Origin: Vanessa cardui
Taxonomy: Eukaryota > Arthropoda > Insecta > Lepidoptera > Nymphalidae
Direction: 5' to 3'
NCBI RefSeq assembly: GCF_905220365.1
Contig: NC_061137.1
Location: forward strand, 13,544,001-13,608,000
Length of the DNA stretch: 64,000 nt
Made by a program: the position numbers and the translations under genes. Numbering within the stretch: the stretch's first letter is position 1; each line of letters opens with the position of its first letter. The notes under the pieces were generated by a model, which was not told the DNA's origin, did not search any database, and saw only the letters and a list, made by a program, of their open reading frames with translations. Below, piece by piece: positions 33,638 through 46,060 of the stretch.

Positions 33638-33947
33638 AACAACAACAACAACAGCCTGGAAATTTCCCACCGCTGAGCTAAAGCCTAAAGCTCTCCCTTT
33701 AAGGAGAAGGTTAGAAACATGTTCCACCACGCTGTTCCAATCAGGGTTGGTGGGAAAACACAAGTGGCAGAGTTTCTATGAAATTAGACACATGAAGGTT
33801 TCCTCACGATGTTTTCCTTCACCGGCAAGCACGAGATAGATTATAAACACAAATTAAACACATGAATATACAGCGGTGCTTGCCTGGGTTTGAACCCGCA
33901 ATCATTGGTTAAGATGCACGCGTTCTAACCACTGCCTATCTCGGCTC
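33638..33947 (-). mobile_element. SINE-A with target duplication
   Basis: (CAA)n then CAGCCTGGAAATTTCCCACC to CACTGCCTATCTCGGCT. Flanks TATATTACGACATTTT and TATATACGACATTTTA indicate the duplicated target. Confidence 0.9.
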
Positions 33948-33949
33948 TT

Positions 33950-36012
33950 ATATACGACATTTTATATACACGAAACCTTTAGAAACAAAAATTATGTATA
34001 AATTTTTGTGTCAATATTAGTCACATCGAACGCTTGTCCCTTGCGTCTGAACCCACAATTAACTGAATTAGAAAAAAAACAACGCAATTGACATCTCTTC
34101 CTACAAAAAACATTCAACGGAAATTGCAATTCACGAATACATTAGACTAATTTTATAAGGACATTGGGGATTTTGGACAAAGTTATCTTGATTACTTGGC
34201 GCTCTTCAATAATATGTAATTTCAGTATTGACATAGGATGCGAATATGATGCATATTTTATTATCTTATTATGTGAACGCATTCGAATTATTGGTCCGAC
34301 GACATCCAACTGAACGCTGCCAAAACTATAAGTAAAGCAAGATTGTTTTTATAAAATATTTGTAGATCACGATACTGTATAATGAGATTTTTATTTCCTT
34401 AATTTTATTTCAATTTATTTGACATACAATTTTAATCATTACATAAATATTTATTTAAATAAAAGATTATTTAATTCAAATTTAACAATAGTATTTTTTT
34501 TTGCTTTCAATTTGAACAGATGTAATGGAAAAAAGTAAGTAAGCAATGGAATTTACTAATCAGCCGCTCAGTTATCAGAAATATTTGTTTCATAAATTAC
34601 CTAAAAATAACAATTTATAACACACCTGTACAAAGTTAACACGAGTAGTACTTTCTAATTTAAACGACACACGGTTACAATCCAGATACACCGTAATGAA
34701 GTGCAAATAGTTAAAGTAAAAACCGCTAAGCAAAATAATATAAACTCGGATATAACGTTAAATAAAATCTCTTCTTCGGAGATTATGTTAAAGCCGCCAT
34801 ATAAATGGTAAAGTCGTATTCGAGCTCATAAAACTTGAAGAGATTTTACCTGAAGTTTTAATTCAATCTTACTATATCAGGCACTCATCTTCTTATGAAG
34901 TCCTGTCGTTCCAGGTAACGGTTTCTCTTAAACAGTTTTACTCAACTCTTAAAAGCTTTAAAGTGTTATACTGATTTAATTATATGGCAACTTTAGATTT
35001 TGTTTTAATTTCCATAAAAAAAATTACTAGTGATCATCGCAAATAGCGTAGCTAGACTAGACTATCTTTTTAATGTGAAATATTTCTTTTATCATTTTAC
35101 TTTTTTAAAACAAATGTCTTACCAGTCAATATTTGCGTTACTTTTAATAAAGTTTATAATAAAAATGTATTTTGGCATCAAAAATTACTTTCAAATTAAT
35201 GTAGGTAGGTAAAAAATGAATTAAGTTACTATTCATTAGCTATTTATATTTAAACTTTAAATATGCAGAAAAACTTTTCATTAGTACAATTATATCTTTT
35301 ATATATCTAATTGGCATGATAGATAAATAATAAAATTAAAAACCGCTAAAAACATATTTAAATATTTTATTTATGACTTTACTACAAAGTATATTTCCGT
35401 GATAGAAAGAAGCGAACATTTTTGGGTTGATAGCTTACTCTGTTGCTGGGTTAATGTTCATATCTACAAACACTGGCAATTCTATTATATGGAGATTTTG
35501 ATATCAAGTATAAAACCCGGAGTTGTTATAAAATTTATAGTGTTTTGCAAATTCAAAAAATTTAGGCAATGGAGTGACATCTATCGTCGAATAGCGGTAA
35601 ACTATATCACTTCAAGATAAAAGTGACATCTATTGACGATATTATGACGGGCGTCACTTTATTTTTAATGCAATAAATTGTATTAATCTTGAAAATATTA
35701 TTCAAATATCTTCATTAAATTATTTATTTATTCAAAGAATTTTTTTAAATACTTATAATTTTTTTTATCAACATGCAGCACCGACAATCCGTCATTCATA
35801 TGTCAAATGCCAAAATAAATATAGAATTTAAGGTTATGTTATGAAAAATCATTTACTTATTGGACTTTTATAAACAAAAGTACTAAATAATAATTAAATA
35901 GTGTTAAGGTAATTGAAAATGAAACCTTGAGCAATTATGCTATTAAACTACTTTTTTGTATTATGACTTAAATGTCTTCAGCGTTAATTATAACCTAGTC
36001 TTCGCTTTTCAG
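33950..36012. other. Intergenic, upstream of mRpS12
   Basis: Mostly AT-rich. 35572-35660 has two copies of a GTGACATCTATYGWCGA-like unit. The last 150 bp should hold the mRpS12 promoter, but no core motif is convincing. Confidence 0.4.
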
Positions 36013-36082
36013 ATGAATTTACTAAGAAAAGGAATGTCGCTGTTATCCATCGGATTAAGAACACAATGTCCTGCTTATAGTG
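36013..36082 (+). CDS. mRpS12: mRpS12 exon 1
   Basis: MNLLRKGMSLLSIGLRTQCP then AYS and a split codon; donor GTAAAT. Basic, hydrophobic start fits a mitochondrial presequence. Confidence 0.85.
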
Positions 36083-39000
36083 GTAAATATTATTGCACTT
36101 GCGCTTTTATCTCATGCATAATATTATTTAATATGCATTTATGATAAATTCCTAATCCTAAGATCCACCAAACTCTTTACGGTAGAAAGTCTTTATGTGA
36201 TCATCAATTGAGTAATATTTATTATGGTAACAGAGTGAATTTAGAGTATATAATGGTCATAAGTAACTTGTCTGTCTTTGCAAAATAAATGACCATTGCT
36301 ACCTCGGTGCTACTAAATATCTTACATAAGTAATTTGGGTATTAACTATAAGTCATATATTTTTAATATTTATGTATTATCGGTTTTTATGTACAAGTCC
36401 TATACATTTATGCAATATAGAAATATATTCATATTATGAATGCGTGCGTAGTAACTCTTGACTGTCTATTACTTTTACAGATTTGTTTGTAAGCAGGCTT
36501 AGTTCATAAGGAAGGACATGATCTACTTTATCTTATACCTAATACCTAAAGACTGACCTTAAATGAGTGTGACAGCTAATAGATGACAAAACAAAAAAGC
36601 TGGCAAAAAATATTAAAAGAATATTTTTTTAATGGCTAGGTTTATTCCATACCAATTTGCATAATATGTAAAGTATATATTTCATACTTTACAAGATATT
36701 CTTTTATTAATTAATCTAAAGTTTTAATGATAATTAAATCATGACTAAACTAAAGTCTCTACATTACAATAAAATATTGCAATCTCTATTCAAATGCTTA
36801 AACTCATTTCCAAACCTTATTATCTAAACAATTTCTGTAATCAATGCTGAATGAAATACTAGAACAATGCAGTGCATTATAAAATACCAACTCGTAAACT
36901 CCTTGCTATGTTACGGCTTCTGGTTTTTGAAAAGATTGGTTGCTTGCACATTGCCGCTAAACAACAGTACGCAGTATTGTTGTGTTCCGGTTTGAAGGGT
37001 GAGTGAGCCAGTGTAAATAAAGGCAGAAGGGACATAACATCTCAGTACCCAAGGTTGGTGGCGCATTGACAATGTAAGGAATAGTTAATATTTCTTACAG
37101 TGTCATTTGACGACCTCCGTGGTTGAGTGGTGTGTACACCGGTTTTCATGGGTACGCCACTCTGAGGTCCCGGGTTCGATTCCCGGCCGAGTCGATGTAG
37201 ATTACCATTAGTTTTCTATGTTGTCTTGGGTCTGGGTGTTTGTGGTACCGTCGTTACTACTGATTTCCATAACACAAGTGCTTCAGCTACTTACATTGGG
37301 ATCAGAGTAATGTATGTGATGTTGTCTCATATTTATTTATTTATTTATTTATTATTATCTATGGGTGATGGTGACCACTTACCATCAGGTGGCCCACTTG
37401 CTCGTCCGCCAACCGATTCCATAAATATTTTTTAATAATTATTAGCTCTATATGACAACAAATATTGGCTTAAGACAAAATCCTCTTAAGAAATTTTATA
37501 ATCACCTTAGACTCAAAATATCAGAAGAACCCACATTAATCTGACACCCGGCTAATACTGTTAAACATATAAAAAAAATCAGTTAAAATAATTTATCCAA
37601 CATTTTTGTATAATGTTTCAATTGAAATATATGTACGCATATACGGTTACATATTTCAAACCGCAGTGTAAGCCTCGCATAAATAAAGCGTACGTAAATA
37701 AATCCGATTGTAAATAGGAAACCGTATATAACTGTCAATTTAGCGGACATGTCATTTCGCTACGCGGAATCGACATCTGCATCAATTTTGGCAGCTGCCT
37801 AGATATTGTGAGGGAAAATCTTCTTTATTTTCAAATAGAATAGAGGTTATTTTGGTATGGTCGTCAATCGTTGGATAGGGATTGCGATCGCGCCTGTCTT
37901 TTGCGTGGAACCCTTCCGCGTGGACCCGGATTATGTCCATCGGGACATGTACGGATAGAAAAATAAATGCCTACAAATATATATTTTTTATACATACTTT
38001 CATCTAGTTTCTTTAACGCTGATTAAGCTCATGTGAACTAATTGGACTTTAATTTAATTACAAAATAGTGTTCGGTTCCCAGCAGATAGGTAATCCATGA
38101 AAGTTTGATATAAAGTCAAGTTAGACAATGTTAATTTAACAATCATATCATAACTTGACGAATAGTCTTGAGATTTTCGTATTTTATGTATTGACTATTA
38201 TCATACTGTACACTACAATTTATTGTAGTGTCACTAGTGACTAAATTTTGGTCAAAAAGCTCAGATTGACGGTAGAAGCTGTAAAATTTGCTTTGTAAAT
38301 ATAATAATATGACAAAAGATTTTGTCGAAAATTGTTTGTAGAACTACGACGTATAAACTTTAATTTGAGTTCTCAAACGATAGTCTCGTTTAGAGCTGAT
38401 TTTTATTTCATAAAATTTACTTAATAAACTTAAAATAAAATATAAATATAATTAATATAAATATTACAATTAAAAATAAAGTCCAAACATTATACAGTAA
38501 AACTTATTTTGCTAACGCTTAACAATTCGAAGCGTAAATAAGGGTTGCGAGGGTGGCATGAGTCAGCGCTGACCGCTGATGAAGATCTCATTCACACCTC
38601 AGCTTTGTGCATATTGTCGCACGTTACTTGCAGATTCGGGATTACTACGCCGAGCACCGAACACTGCTTTACCGGACAATGACTCGGCTGTTTCATGCAA
38701 ATTTTTCTATGACCGCTCTTTTGAAATGTTGTCATATATTTAAATAATAGAAAAAGATGTGCGATTGAAAGTCAACCACAGTGAATTGTAATATGTTTTC
38801 TTTTAAATGCCATTGAGCATTTAAAAGTCTTTGTAAAATAAACAAAGTACTTCTCGAACGTTATGTAAGTATATAAATAGTTGCAGTCACATTTTACTTC
38901 GTAATCTTACTCTCATCCAAAGAAGTTTCATTATATAATTATATCAAACAATAAAATTATAAATCAATCCATCCATATGTCCTCAATGCAAAATGCATTG

Positions 39001-42000
39001 GTAACATTTGCTTTTAAATCAAATCAAAATATTCTTTATTTAAATACATACTTTTGAATCGTCGTGTGATAGCATTGAGTTAACGAGTGACTAGCTATCG
39101 TTTTAAGATAGACCAGCAAACCTAAAAGGCGACTTATCACCAGTGACAAAATAAAATAATAATACATAACTAATAATAAATTACAGACTATATGAAAAAT
39201 TATATTATTAAAAATAAAAACTGACCTTTAAAGTAAAAAAAGTTATAAATGATATACGAATTACTGTTTTACATATCGTTTTCAAAGTAGGTATGAATAT
39301 TATTATTTTTTCAGCAAAAAATTACTTTTAGTTTAAAGTTGGAATATTTGCTTGGGTTAAAGTAGCAAGTTTTTATAAATTCTTGAACAAATCGAACTCT
39401 TTTTAAACTATATGCTACTTCTTACCTTTTGCAAAAAAGTTCTAAATATATATTATTATTAATAATTTATTGTAATATTAATGTAACTAAATACTCTAGT
39501 AATGATGTCCTACAAAATACCAATTATTACCTTTTTCGATATGTTTTCATAAACACATGACACTAAGGAACGATTGTTGACCGGACGCTGCGTGGGATCT
39601 TCCCATATCAAACATTCTCATAGAAAGTACGAGTAGCAATGAATCAATTGTGTCAGTTTTGATCGCTCCGCCGCAGATCCTTTAGCGTTTAAGACGCGGA
39701 AGTTTTGTCCGTCCTTAAAAACCGTAGCTTTTAAATGTAAAACCTTCCGTTTAATTTTTTTTTCCACAGCCTCATCTCAATAATGCTATAGATTGATCGT
39801 TAGAGAACTCAGAGACGAGAAAGTGCTTAATGTGTGGTCATAATTCGTTAAGAAAACATCGTAAAGAGTTTGTTGAATGAAATTCAGCCAAATTATCATC
39901 AGCAATTTGTAAAGCAGCTAAGATAAGCCATCTTCTCATCTAAAGGAAAGGATACCTGTTAGTAGGACATTGTAGATCTATTACTAGTGCTTCATATAGG
40001 TATAATATGTGTATAATATTCTGAACATTACCAACTCATCGATGCTATGAACTGACATCTAAAATTTTCTTCTAGAAGTCTTAAGAATCCTTCCGAGAAT
40101 TAAACGATTTCGATAAATATTCCACCCTATCTTCAGTTTGGGATTAGTTATTGATAATAATGTGCAGTTATTTGCAATAACCGAACGCATTGTGTAAGAA
40201 GTTGAATTGACAATTGCGAATGCAAAGGGATTTCATATTATCTATCAGTGTGATAAAGTTGTACCATTTGTGAGTGGTATTAATGTTATTCTTACACAAA
40301 TATGATTTACAGCGTTTCTGGGAACGCACAATGCTCCCGTGGCTCAACTCTTCCCCATTGTCGCCTGTGGACTTTTTTTTTGAATAATTTCGTAGCAACG
40401 TTGTCAGAAAGGATAATTTCAAATCTATGTGTCCGTCATCTGCGGACAATGCCCACTATTAGCGGATTATAATCCGCAAAAAGAGCAGGTACTGTTTCGG
40501 ACGCCGTCTAAGTTAAGGGTGTCAGCGTTTTGATGGAATACCATAATTCAAGTAATAACAATATGAATGATTTTCGCTCATCTCAGACTTTTATCAACGA
40601 TCAAAATTTTCAAACAACAGTGCAATTATTTCAGAACAATAATTTTAATTACATTTGAATATATTTTCTATACTAATAAAATATCGGATTTGTTATAATA
40701 AGTATGTCTGAAAGTGGCTCTTAATATATTTTGTTTTTAGCTGCATTATTAGATTTCGCTTTGATTTGAAACTTATCCACTCCACGTCTTGTAAATAAAT
40801 TTGACAAGTGTTCAGCTCGTGACTTGCACCGATATTATAATATTTGCTTGCGCTAGACAGATGCAAGTCTCTCTCCCAGGAGACACTTGGCGACGATTAT
40901 CTCAAACAATAACATTCTGCCGGACACTACGTGATATTGCCTTCGACTCTGGCATACGTTTGTTATTTTAGTTGTTGCTCAAATGATTTTCACTTCTGAA
41001 CATGTTTCGGCTTCCTGGAATATTTTTAATTTGCAAGGAATAACATGTATTTTAAAAATTTGTTAAATATAATGACTTATTAACCTAAAATGAAAAAAAA
41101 GGTCCTGATTTAGTGAGTAGGTTTGTATATAAAACAAATCTGCAACGGGAACCTCTTCGTCTTATTTAGTGTAGAAGAATAGTCAGTGGACTTGAAAATA
41201 AGCATTCAATTGGAGTTAAAGTTTTTTATCGTCGTTTCTGTGACCAAGTGAAACATCAAATGACTTTTGGCGTTTTCTAAAAATGAATTCCCCGCTCGTA
41301 TGAAACCTAACTAAGGAAATAGTATATAATAAAAAAAAACGAAAAGACTCGAAAACAAACTCTATCTTGCTTCCGACAAATTTGGATTACTTATTCTTCC
41401 TAAGGTCATTCATTTAGGCACTTAAATGTAACCCTAAACCAGTTGATTGGTAGATATTTCTAAAGTTTGGCAAAGTCATAATTATTGTCCATAAATAACA
41501 CAATATAATATAACCAGGAAAGAACCAAATCACAAACTCATATCGGCATGTAAGTCCATAGCAGTTGATTTAACCGTATCTATAAAAAATGTATACAAAT
41601 TCAGTATAATTGTTTAACGGACCACACTTGATGTTCCCGCTGCATCGAATCGTGCAACACCTTGGACTTGTCAATCATACCTTTCAAGTCCCGCTATAAA
41701 GTACACAACGCCCCACGAGACCATGTGAACATTTGATCACGGCCCACACAATTGATACAATTGCGAGAACGCCTACAAAACCTTGATTTAACAATAAATT
41801 CGCGGTTAACAGTACACATTTAGCCTTTTCGTCATGCATGTTTTCGATAGGCGTATGTCGTTGTGATAAGGTTCAAATTAAGGCAAAATATCGAGGATAT
41901 ATAAAGCTAGGAGATAATCCGAAACAGAGGGTTTCGCACCTGCTTGTTGTATGCGTTTCAACACTGATTATAACAGTATATTTGTCGAGATGAGAAAATT

Positions 42001-44829
42001 GACTATGGGTGGAACAAAAAGGAAGAATATCTGAATTTGTTGCTTATTTTTTTATGTATTTAAATTTCCAACTTATATCAGTTTTGTTATAAAAGATCAG
42101 CTTTTCTTCGCGACTCGATTAGCGTCACAAACGGGGTCTCGTAATTGATAACCCTTATCCTTTGTTTTATCCTAATCCAGTTCTCAAAATACCTCTATAA
42201 ATCAAAATTGGAGCTAATGATGTTTGTTTAGGAAGATACTTTTATCTAATTTCTCATGCACATGTTTATCTATACACAAAAATACCGTCTGACCAACATT
42301 TAGACAATAAACAAAAGACAGTAAGAGATACTTCCGCAGTAGACAATTTTATTTACATTATATCATCAACTTTACTTATTCTACATATTTTCTCTCAGCT
42401 ACACCAACGCAAGCTTTAATCCGTCGAGTTGCACCTATAACAGACCTCCTCACTGGCTCAAATATCCAAGCGACATCGGTGTTATCAAGAACGATGGCAT
42501 CACTAGCGCAGATGCACAAAACGGGCCCCCACATCAAAAAGCGAAAATCTAGAAACCCGCTCAATGGAAATCCTTTCGCCAAGGTACGCAAACGATTTCT
42601 TATATTTATCTGTCCTTAATAAACTCATTGTAATTTTACAGCTAAAAAAATCTCCTTATAAATTTCTCCAATTATAATAATTTTTGATTATTTATCTCCT
42701 GTGATAGAATGGTACCTACCCGAGTGGATTGAGAGACTGAGTAGATATCAAGCAGTCGGCAATAGTTAGTTATCGTTGTGGTACTCTGATATCCAAACTG
42801 CATTGAAAGGATAAGGTGAAAAAGTTGAAAGGTTGAGTGAATCAGGTACCGGGCACAAGGGACATTATTACTTAGATCATATAGTTAGCGACATATAAAT
42901 GGTATGAAAGTCGCTTCTCTTGGTCTACCCTACTAGGATAATTTGGATTTAAAAAATAATTTACTTTTAAGAAATGTAACTCATAACGGTAACTTTTGGA
43001 TTTAAACAAAAGATAAAGGTATACATAATACTATGGTTAACAGCATATTAGAAATATAGATAAAAGAAATTGGGTACAATTATCTCTTATTTTTTAAAAG
43101 CGTGCATTCTCATTAACCCATACAGAATACTAGGGAATATACTTTGAGATATTCACCTGCATATGAATTTTACGAAACTTTGTAATTCGCAACGCCCAAA
43201 AACTTTATTGAATTTCCGAGTGCTCAATTTACTTTTTAAATTTATCTAGCTCTCAGTGATAAAGAAAAACATACCATAAAGATCCAAACCTTCTCCTTAA
43301 AAGCATAGGATTAATGTTGTCTTAAATTTTCGCGATAATTACACATTGACACTTTACAGCGTTCGTGGTCACAGGTAGACAAAGTGCTCGAAACGTCGGG
43401 ATGTTAAAAATAATTAATATACGCGATTCAAATCCGTTATAACTAGTTTTATTTCAAAGCATAGGATTCTTCAATCCAGCAGGAAACATTTACATGTTGT
43501 CTCAATTTCAGGGTGTAATACTGAAAACTTTGATCAGAAAACCCAAGAAGCCAAACTCAGCTAACCGCAAGTGTGTACTCGTGCGGCTCTCCAGTGGGCG
43601 CGAGATGATCGCGTACGTGCCCGGCATCGGACACAACCTGCAGGAACACAACATCGTCCTCGTCAGGGTCGGCAGGTCAGCTATGTAGTGTGAACCAATA
43701 AAACAACAACAGCCTGTAAATTCCCACTGCTGGGCTAAAGGCCTGCTCTCCCTTTGGAGGAGAAGGTTTGGAATATATTACACCACGCTGTTCCAATGCG
43801 GGTTGGTGGAATGCACATTTGGCAGAATTTCGAAGAAATTAGACACATGCAGGTTTCCTCACGATGTTTTCCTTCACCGCTGAGCACGAGATGAATTATA
43901 AAGACAAATTAAGCACATATATATAGTGGTGCTTGCCTGGGTTTGAACCCGCAATCATCGGTTAAGATGCACGCGTTCTAACCATTGGGCCATCTCAGCT
44001 CTGAACCTATGCTAAATCTTAACTGCAGCACTTTTATTCTAGTGATGAGGTCTTACACAGTAGCAAGACTATGTCATTTGTAATGCTCTGCTCAATCTTT
44101 TGGCATCATGAAAAAGCACGTCAACTTTCACGATGCCCGCGCACATCATAAAAATTGATGAGTTATTTTAGAATGTTTATTTTATTACAAAATTAAAGTG
44201 AATATTTTAATTTGTGATTTAGTACTTATAGCAGTTGTGAAAAAGAAAAAAATTTGTTTTATAGAAAATATTTTTATTTATATTGTAACTATTTTCATTC
44301 AAGCTATTTCTAATTATTATATCACTATCATTTAGTAGAAATAATTTTAACGTGCGATAATGTCCTGGCCTAATTATAGTCGCGATGGCAATTCTCAACA
44401 AATAATACCTATCTGCGTATATTATTATACTAAAGAATGGCAGGCTCAAAGACAGGCGTCATCTCGTTTTCCTTACTAATGGAACCTCACCTCACCTCAT
44501 TAATGGAATGGCAATCCAAAATGACCGAGAGAGTTCCAGTGCAGGGTACAAGAGAACAAATACTGCTAGACACTAAAAAAGACCGCCACTTTCTATAACT
44601 TTTCATTGGTCCTAACGTATATTAAACACTAGACTCACGTCAATCCAAACGGGTTACTTTACAAACATTACGATCAAAAAAAAGGTAATAACAGTCGCTC
44701 GACAAAAACAATATCTTCTAAAATAGGGTTTCGTTTATGATTTTCAGAGTTAAAGATTGTCCCGGCGTGAAGCTGAAGTGTGTCCGAGGGAAGTTCGACT
44801 TGCCGCACGTCATCAAGCAGAAAGTGTAG
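36013..44829 (+). CDS. mRpS12: Mitochondrial small-subunit ribosomal protein S12 (joined 166 aa, four exons)
   Basis: Exons 36013-36082, 42399-42583, 43512-43675 and 44748-44829 join in phase to 501 nt including TAG. Bacterial S12/uS12 family member of the mitochondrial ribosome decoding centre; the Drosophila ortholog is technical knockout (tko). Residues 1-24 plus the Arg/Ser/Thr-rich stretch of exon 2 look like a mitochondrial targeting peptide. The S12 core starts near MASLAQMHKTGPHIKKR. Hallmarks: KPKKPNSANRKCVLVRL (decoding loop), PGIGHNLQEHNIVLVRVGR, then DCPGVKLKCVRG. The first intron is 6.3 kb, intron 2 holds a short repeat, intron 3 a SINE-A. ATG directly follows TTTTCAG, so either a 5' UTR exon exists upstream or the match is chance. 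Confidence 0.93.
36083..36944 (+). other. mRpS12 intron 1, first part
   Basis: AT-rich, no gene or repeat recognised up to the SINE pair. Confidence 0.4.
36945..37425 (+). mobile_element. SINE-C copy interrupted by SINE-B
   Basis: The left part (ACAACAGTACGCAGTATTGT, CCGGTTTGAAGGGTGAGTGA, AGTTAATATTTCTTACAGTG) stops at 37105 and resumes at about 37360 (CTATGGGTGATGGTGACCAC, ACTTGCTCGTCCGCCAACC). The two halves together match the uninterrupted copy at 48840. Confidence 0.85.
37106..37358 (+). mobile_element. tRNA-derived SINE, family B, nested in SINE-C
   Basis: Pol III promoter visible: A-box CGTGGTTGAGTGGT (about 37119) and B-box GGGTTCGATTCCC (about 37171). Then comes the family body (TTGTCTTGGGTCTGGGTGTT, TACATTGGGATCAGAGTAAT) and a TATTTATT tail. 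The best copy of the family; others at 2979 and 57083. Confidence 0.9.
37430..42398 (+). other. mRpS12 intron 1, main part
   Basis: Large intron with little recognisable content. 38520-38700 is GC-richer with TGAGTCAGCGCTGAC. 39014-39065 is a reversed LINE-tail fragment. A 93-codon minus frame at 40168-40449 has no domain. No nested gene supported. Confidence 0.45.
42399..42583 (+). CDS. mRpS12: mRpS12 exon 2
   Basis: Between TTTCTCTCAG and GTACGC. Encodes the end of the presequence and MASLAQMHKTGPHIKKRKSR, then NPLNGNPFAK, aligned by eye with tko from memory. Confidence 0.93.
42584..43312 (+). other. mRpS12 intron 2, mostly unique
   Basis: Includes an eroded SINE-C-like trace around 42713-42870 (GGTACCTACCCGAGTGGATT; GTACCGGGCACAAGGGACAT). 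Confidence 0.4.
43313..43462. repeat. Short interspersed repeat, copy 2 of 2
   Basis: Same core as 3872-4020; ends about 50 bp before the acceptor of mRpS12 exon 3. Confidence 0.65.
43512..43675 (+). CDS. mRpS12: mRpS12 exon 3
   Basis: Between CAATTTCAG and GTCAGC. Encodes GVILKTLIRKPKKPNSANRK through GHNLQEHNIVLVRVG, the most conserved part of S12. Confidence 0.96.
43703..44000 (-). mobile_element. SINE-A in mRpS12 intron 3
   Basis: (CAA)n, CAGCCTGTAAATTCCCACTG to CATTGGGCCATCTCAGCT; begins about 27 bp after the donor site, antisense to the gene. Confidence 0.92.
44001..44747 (+). other. mRpS12 intron 3, unique part
   Basis: Nothing recognised apart from the acceptor TTTTCAG. Confidence 0.4.
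44748..44829 (+). CDS. mRpS12: mRpS12 exon 4 and stop
   Basis: Encodes RVKDCPGVKLKCVRGKFDLP, then HVIKQKV and TAG. PGVKLKCVRG is the conserved S12 C-terminal block. Confidence 0.95.
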
Positions 44830-45460
44830 GTCGCCAGTTGTTTAATGTGATTTGTAGCGAAATATATTTAGTTTAAGTACACGGATTTGTTTTATTTTTT
44901 AGCCCTTTTTATCCTACTATCGTGGAGTATTAAAAACATCACGTTCGGCTTGATAGAATGCGAAATTGTTTGCGTTATTTACACTACCTACGATATTATA
45001 AGATTTTAAAATGACATGGTTATTTTTATCTCTCTATCTCGTGAACAAGACATTCGTAGATAATGTCGAAATATCGAGCTCCACCGAATAAAAATAAAAA
45101 ATATGGTAAATATCCCGTAATTAGGTAATAACTACGATAGTAGTAGGTAAATAACAAATTTTGTATTTTTTTACAAAATTCCAATATAAAAAACAAATGA
45201 CTAGGAAGCAATGGTTTTATGTTTATAACTCCAAGTAAGGACGCTTTTCATGCATTTGTTATGCTATTCAGACATTAGACTATTTATGCCTGGTACTAAA
45301 AGCCAAAACCCTAATACGCGACTGAAGCCGTTTATTATAAACCACTGGCATCAACTTTATTGCATAACGAGTATATTTATTGTCTAAAGTTTATTTAATT
45401 AAGATAAACGGAAACATATACAAACGCTACATGAAGTAAATATAAATGTAGCTACGGGCA
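44830..45460. other. Intergenic, nothing seen
   Basis: AT-rich 3' flank of mRpS12; no AATAAA close to the stop. Confidence 0.4.
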
Positions 45461-45469
45461 CATAATAAA

Positions 45470-45545
45470 CAAGGGTTCGCGAACCTCATTGGTCGGTAAA
45501 ATCACAAAGCGGCGCTTGCGCAAGCCGCTCCCATTCTATTGTGAC
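45470..45545. promoter_or_regulatory. CpG-bearing palindrome cluster, candidate cis-element
   Basis: Contains GGTTCGCGAACC, an inverted CCAAT (CATTGG) and the C/EBP-like palindrome GCTTGCGCAAGC (45514-45525) within about 55 bp of otherwise AT-rich DNA, about 0.5 kb past the stop of the first bZIP gene. Confidence 0.4.
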
Positions 45546-46060
45546 ATAAAGGTATGTACTTCACTTTTTATTCAATGGTAACTTGAATGGGCTTACTTAC
45601 TTATTCGGTAGTTAATGTATTAACTTTATGATACGAGATAAAAAAGCTCTATTATAGGTATTTCACTCGAATTAGACAGAGTTATTTATACATAGTATAA
45701 AGTATATAGGTAGTATACCGTACAAATTAGAATGACTGTTTGTTTTAATTAAAATGAATTCGTAACAAAATTAAAATGATTAATGACTTCAGCGGCGAGT
45801 GAGCCAGTGTAAATAAATGAACACGTTGTGTTTCTTAAAGAGCAAAATATGTAAGTGGAGAGTAAAATTAATAAAAAAAAATGTTTTTAAGTTTGATATA
45901 TTTATTTTATTTCATTGACAATAATTTAAAGAATATTCTGCAATTGTTACATAATATAATATCTAATAAATTACCTAAAATACTATTTACAAGATTGCAC
46001 AAATAGCTAAGACCTTATACATTAGAATAAATAACAGTTAAAACGATTCTAATACTAATG

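Noticed and set aside
37119..37190. Possible tRNA gene (A- and B-box present)
   Set aside because: The cloverleaf does not close and the sequence continues into a repeat body with other copies; it is a SINE head.
40168..40449. 93-codon minus frame in mRpS12 intron 1
   Set aside because: No signal peptide, domain or splice support; AT-rich codon content like random DNA.
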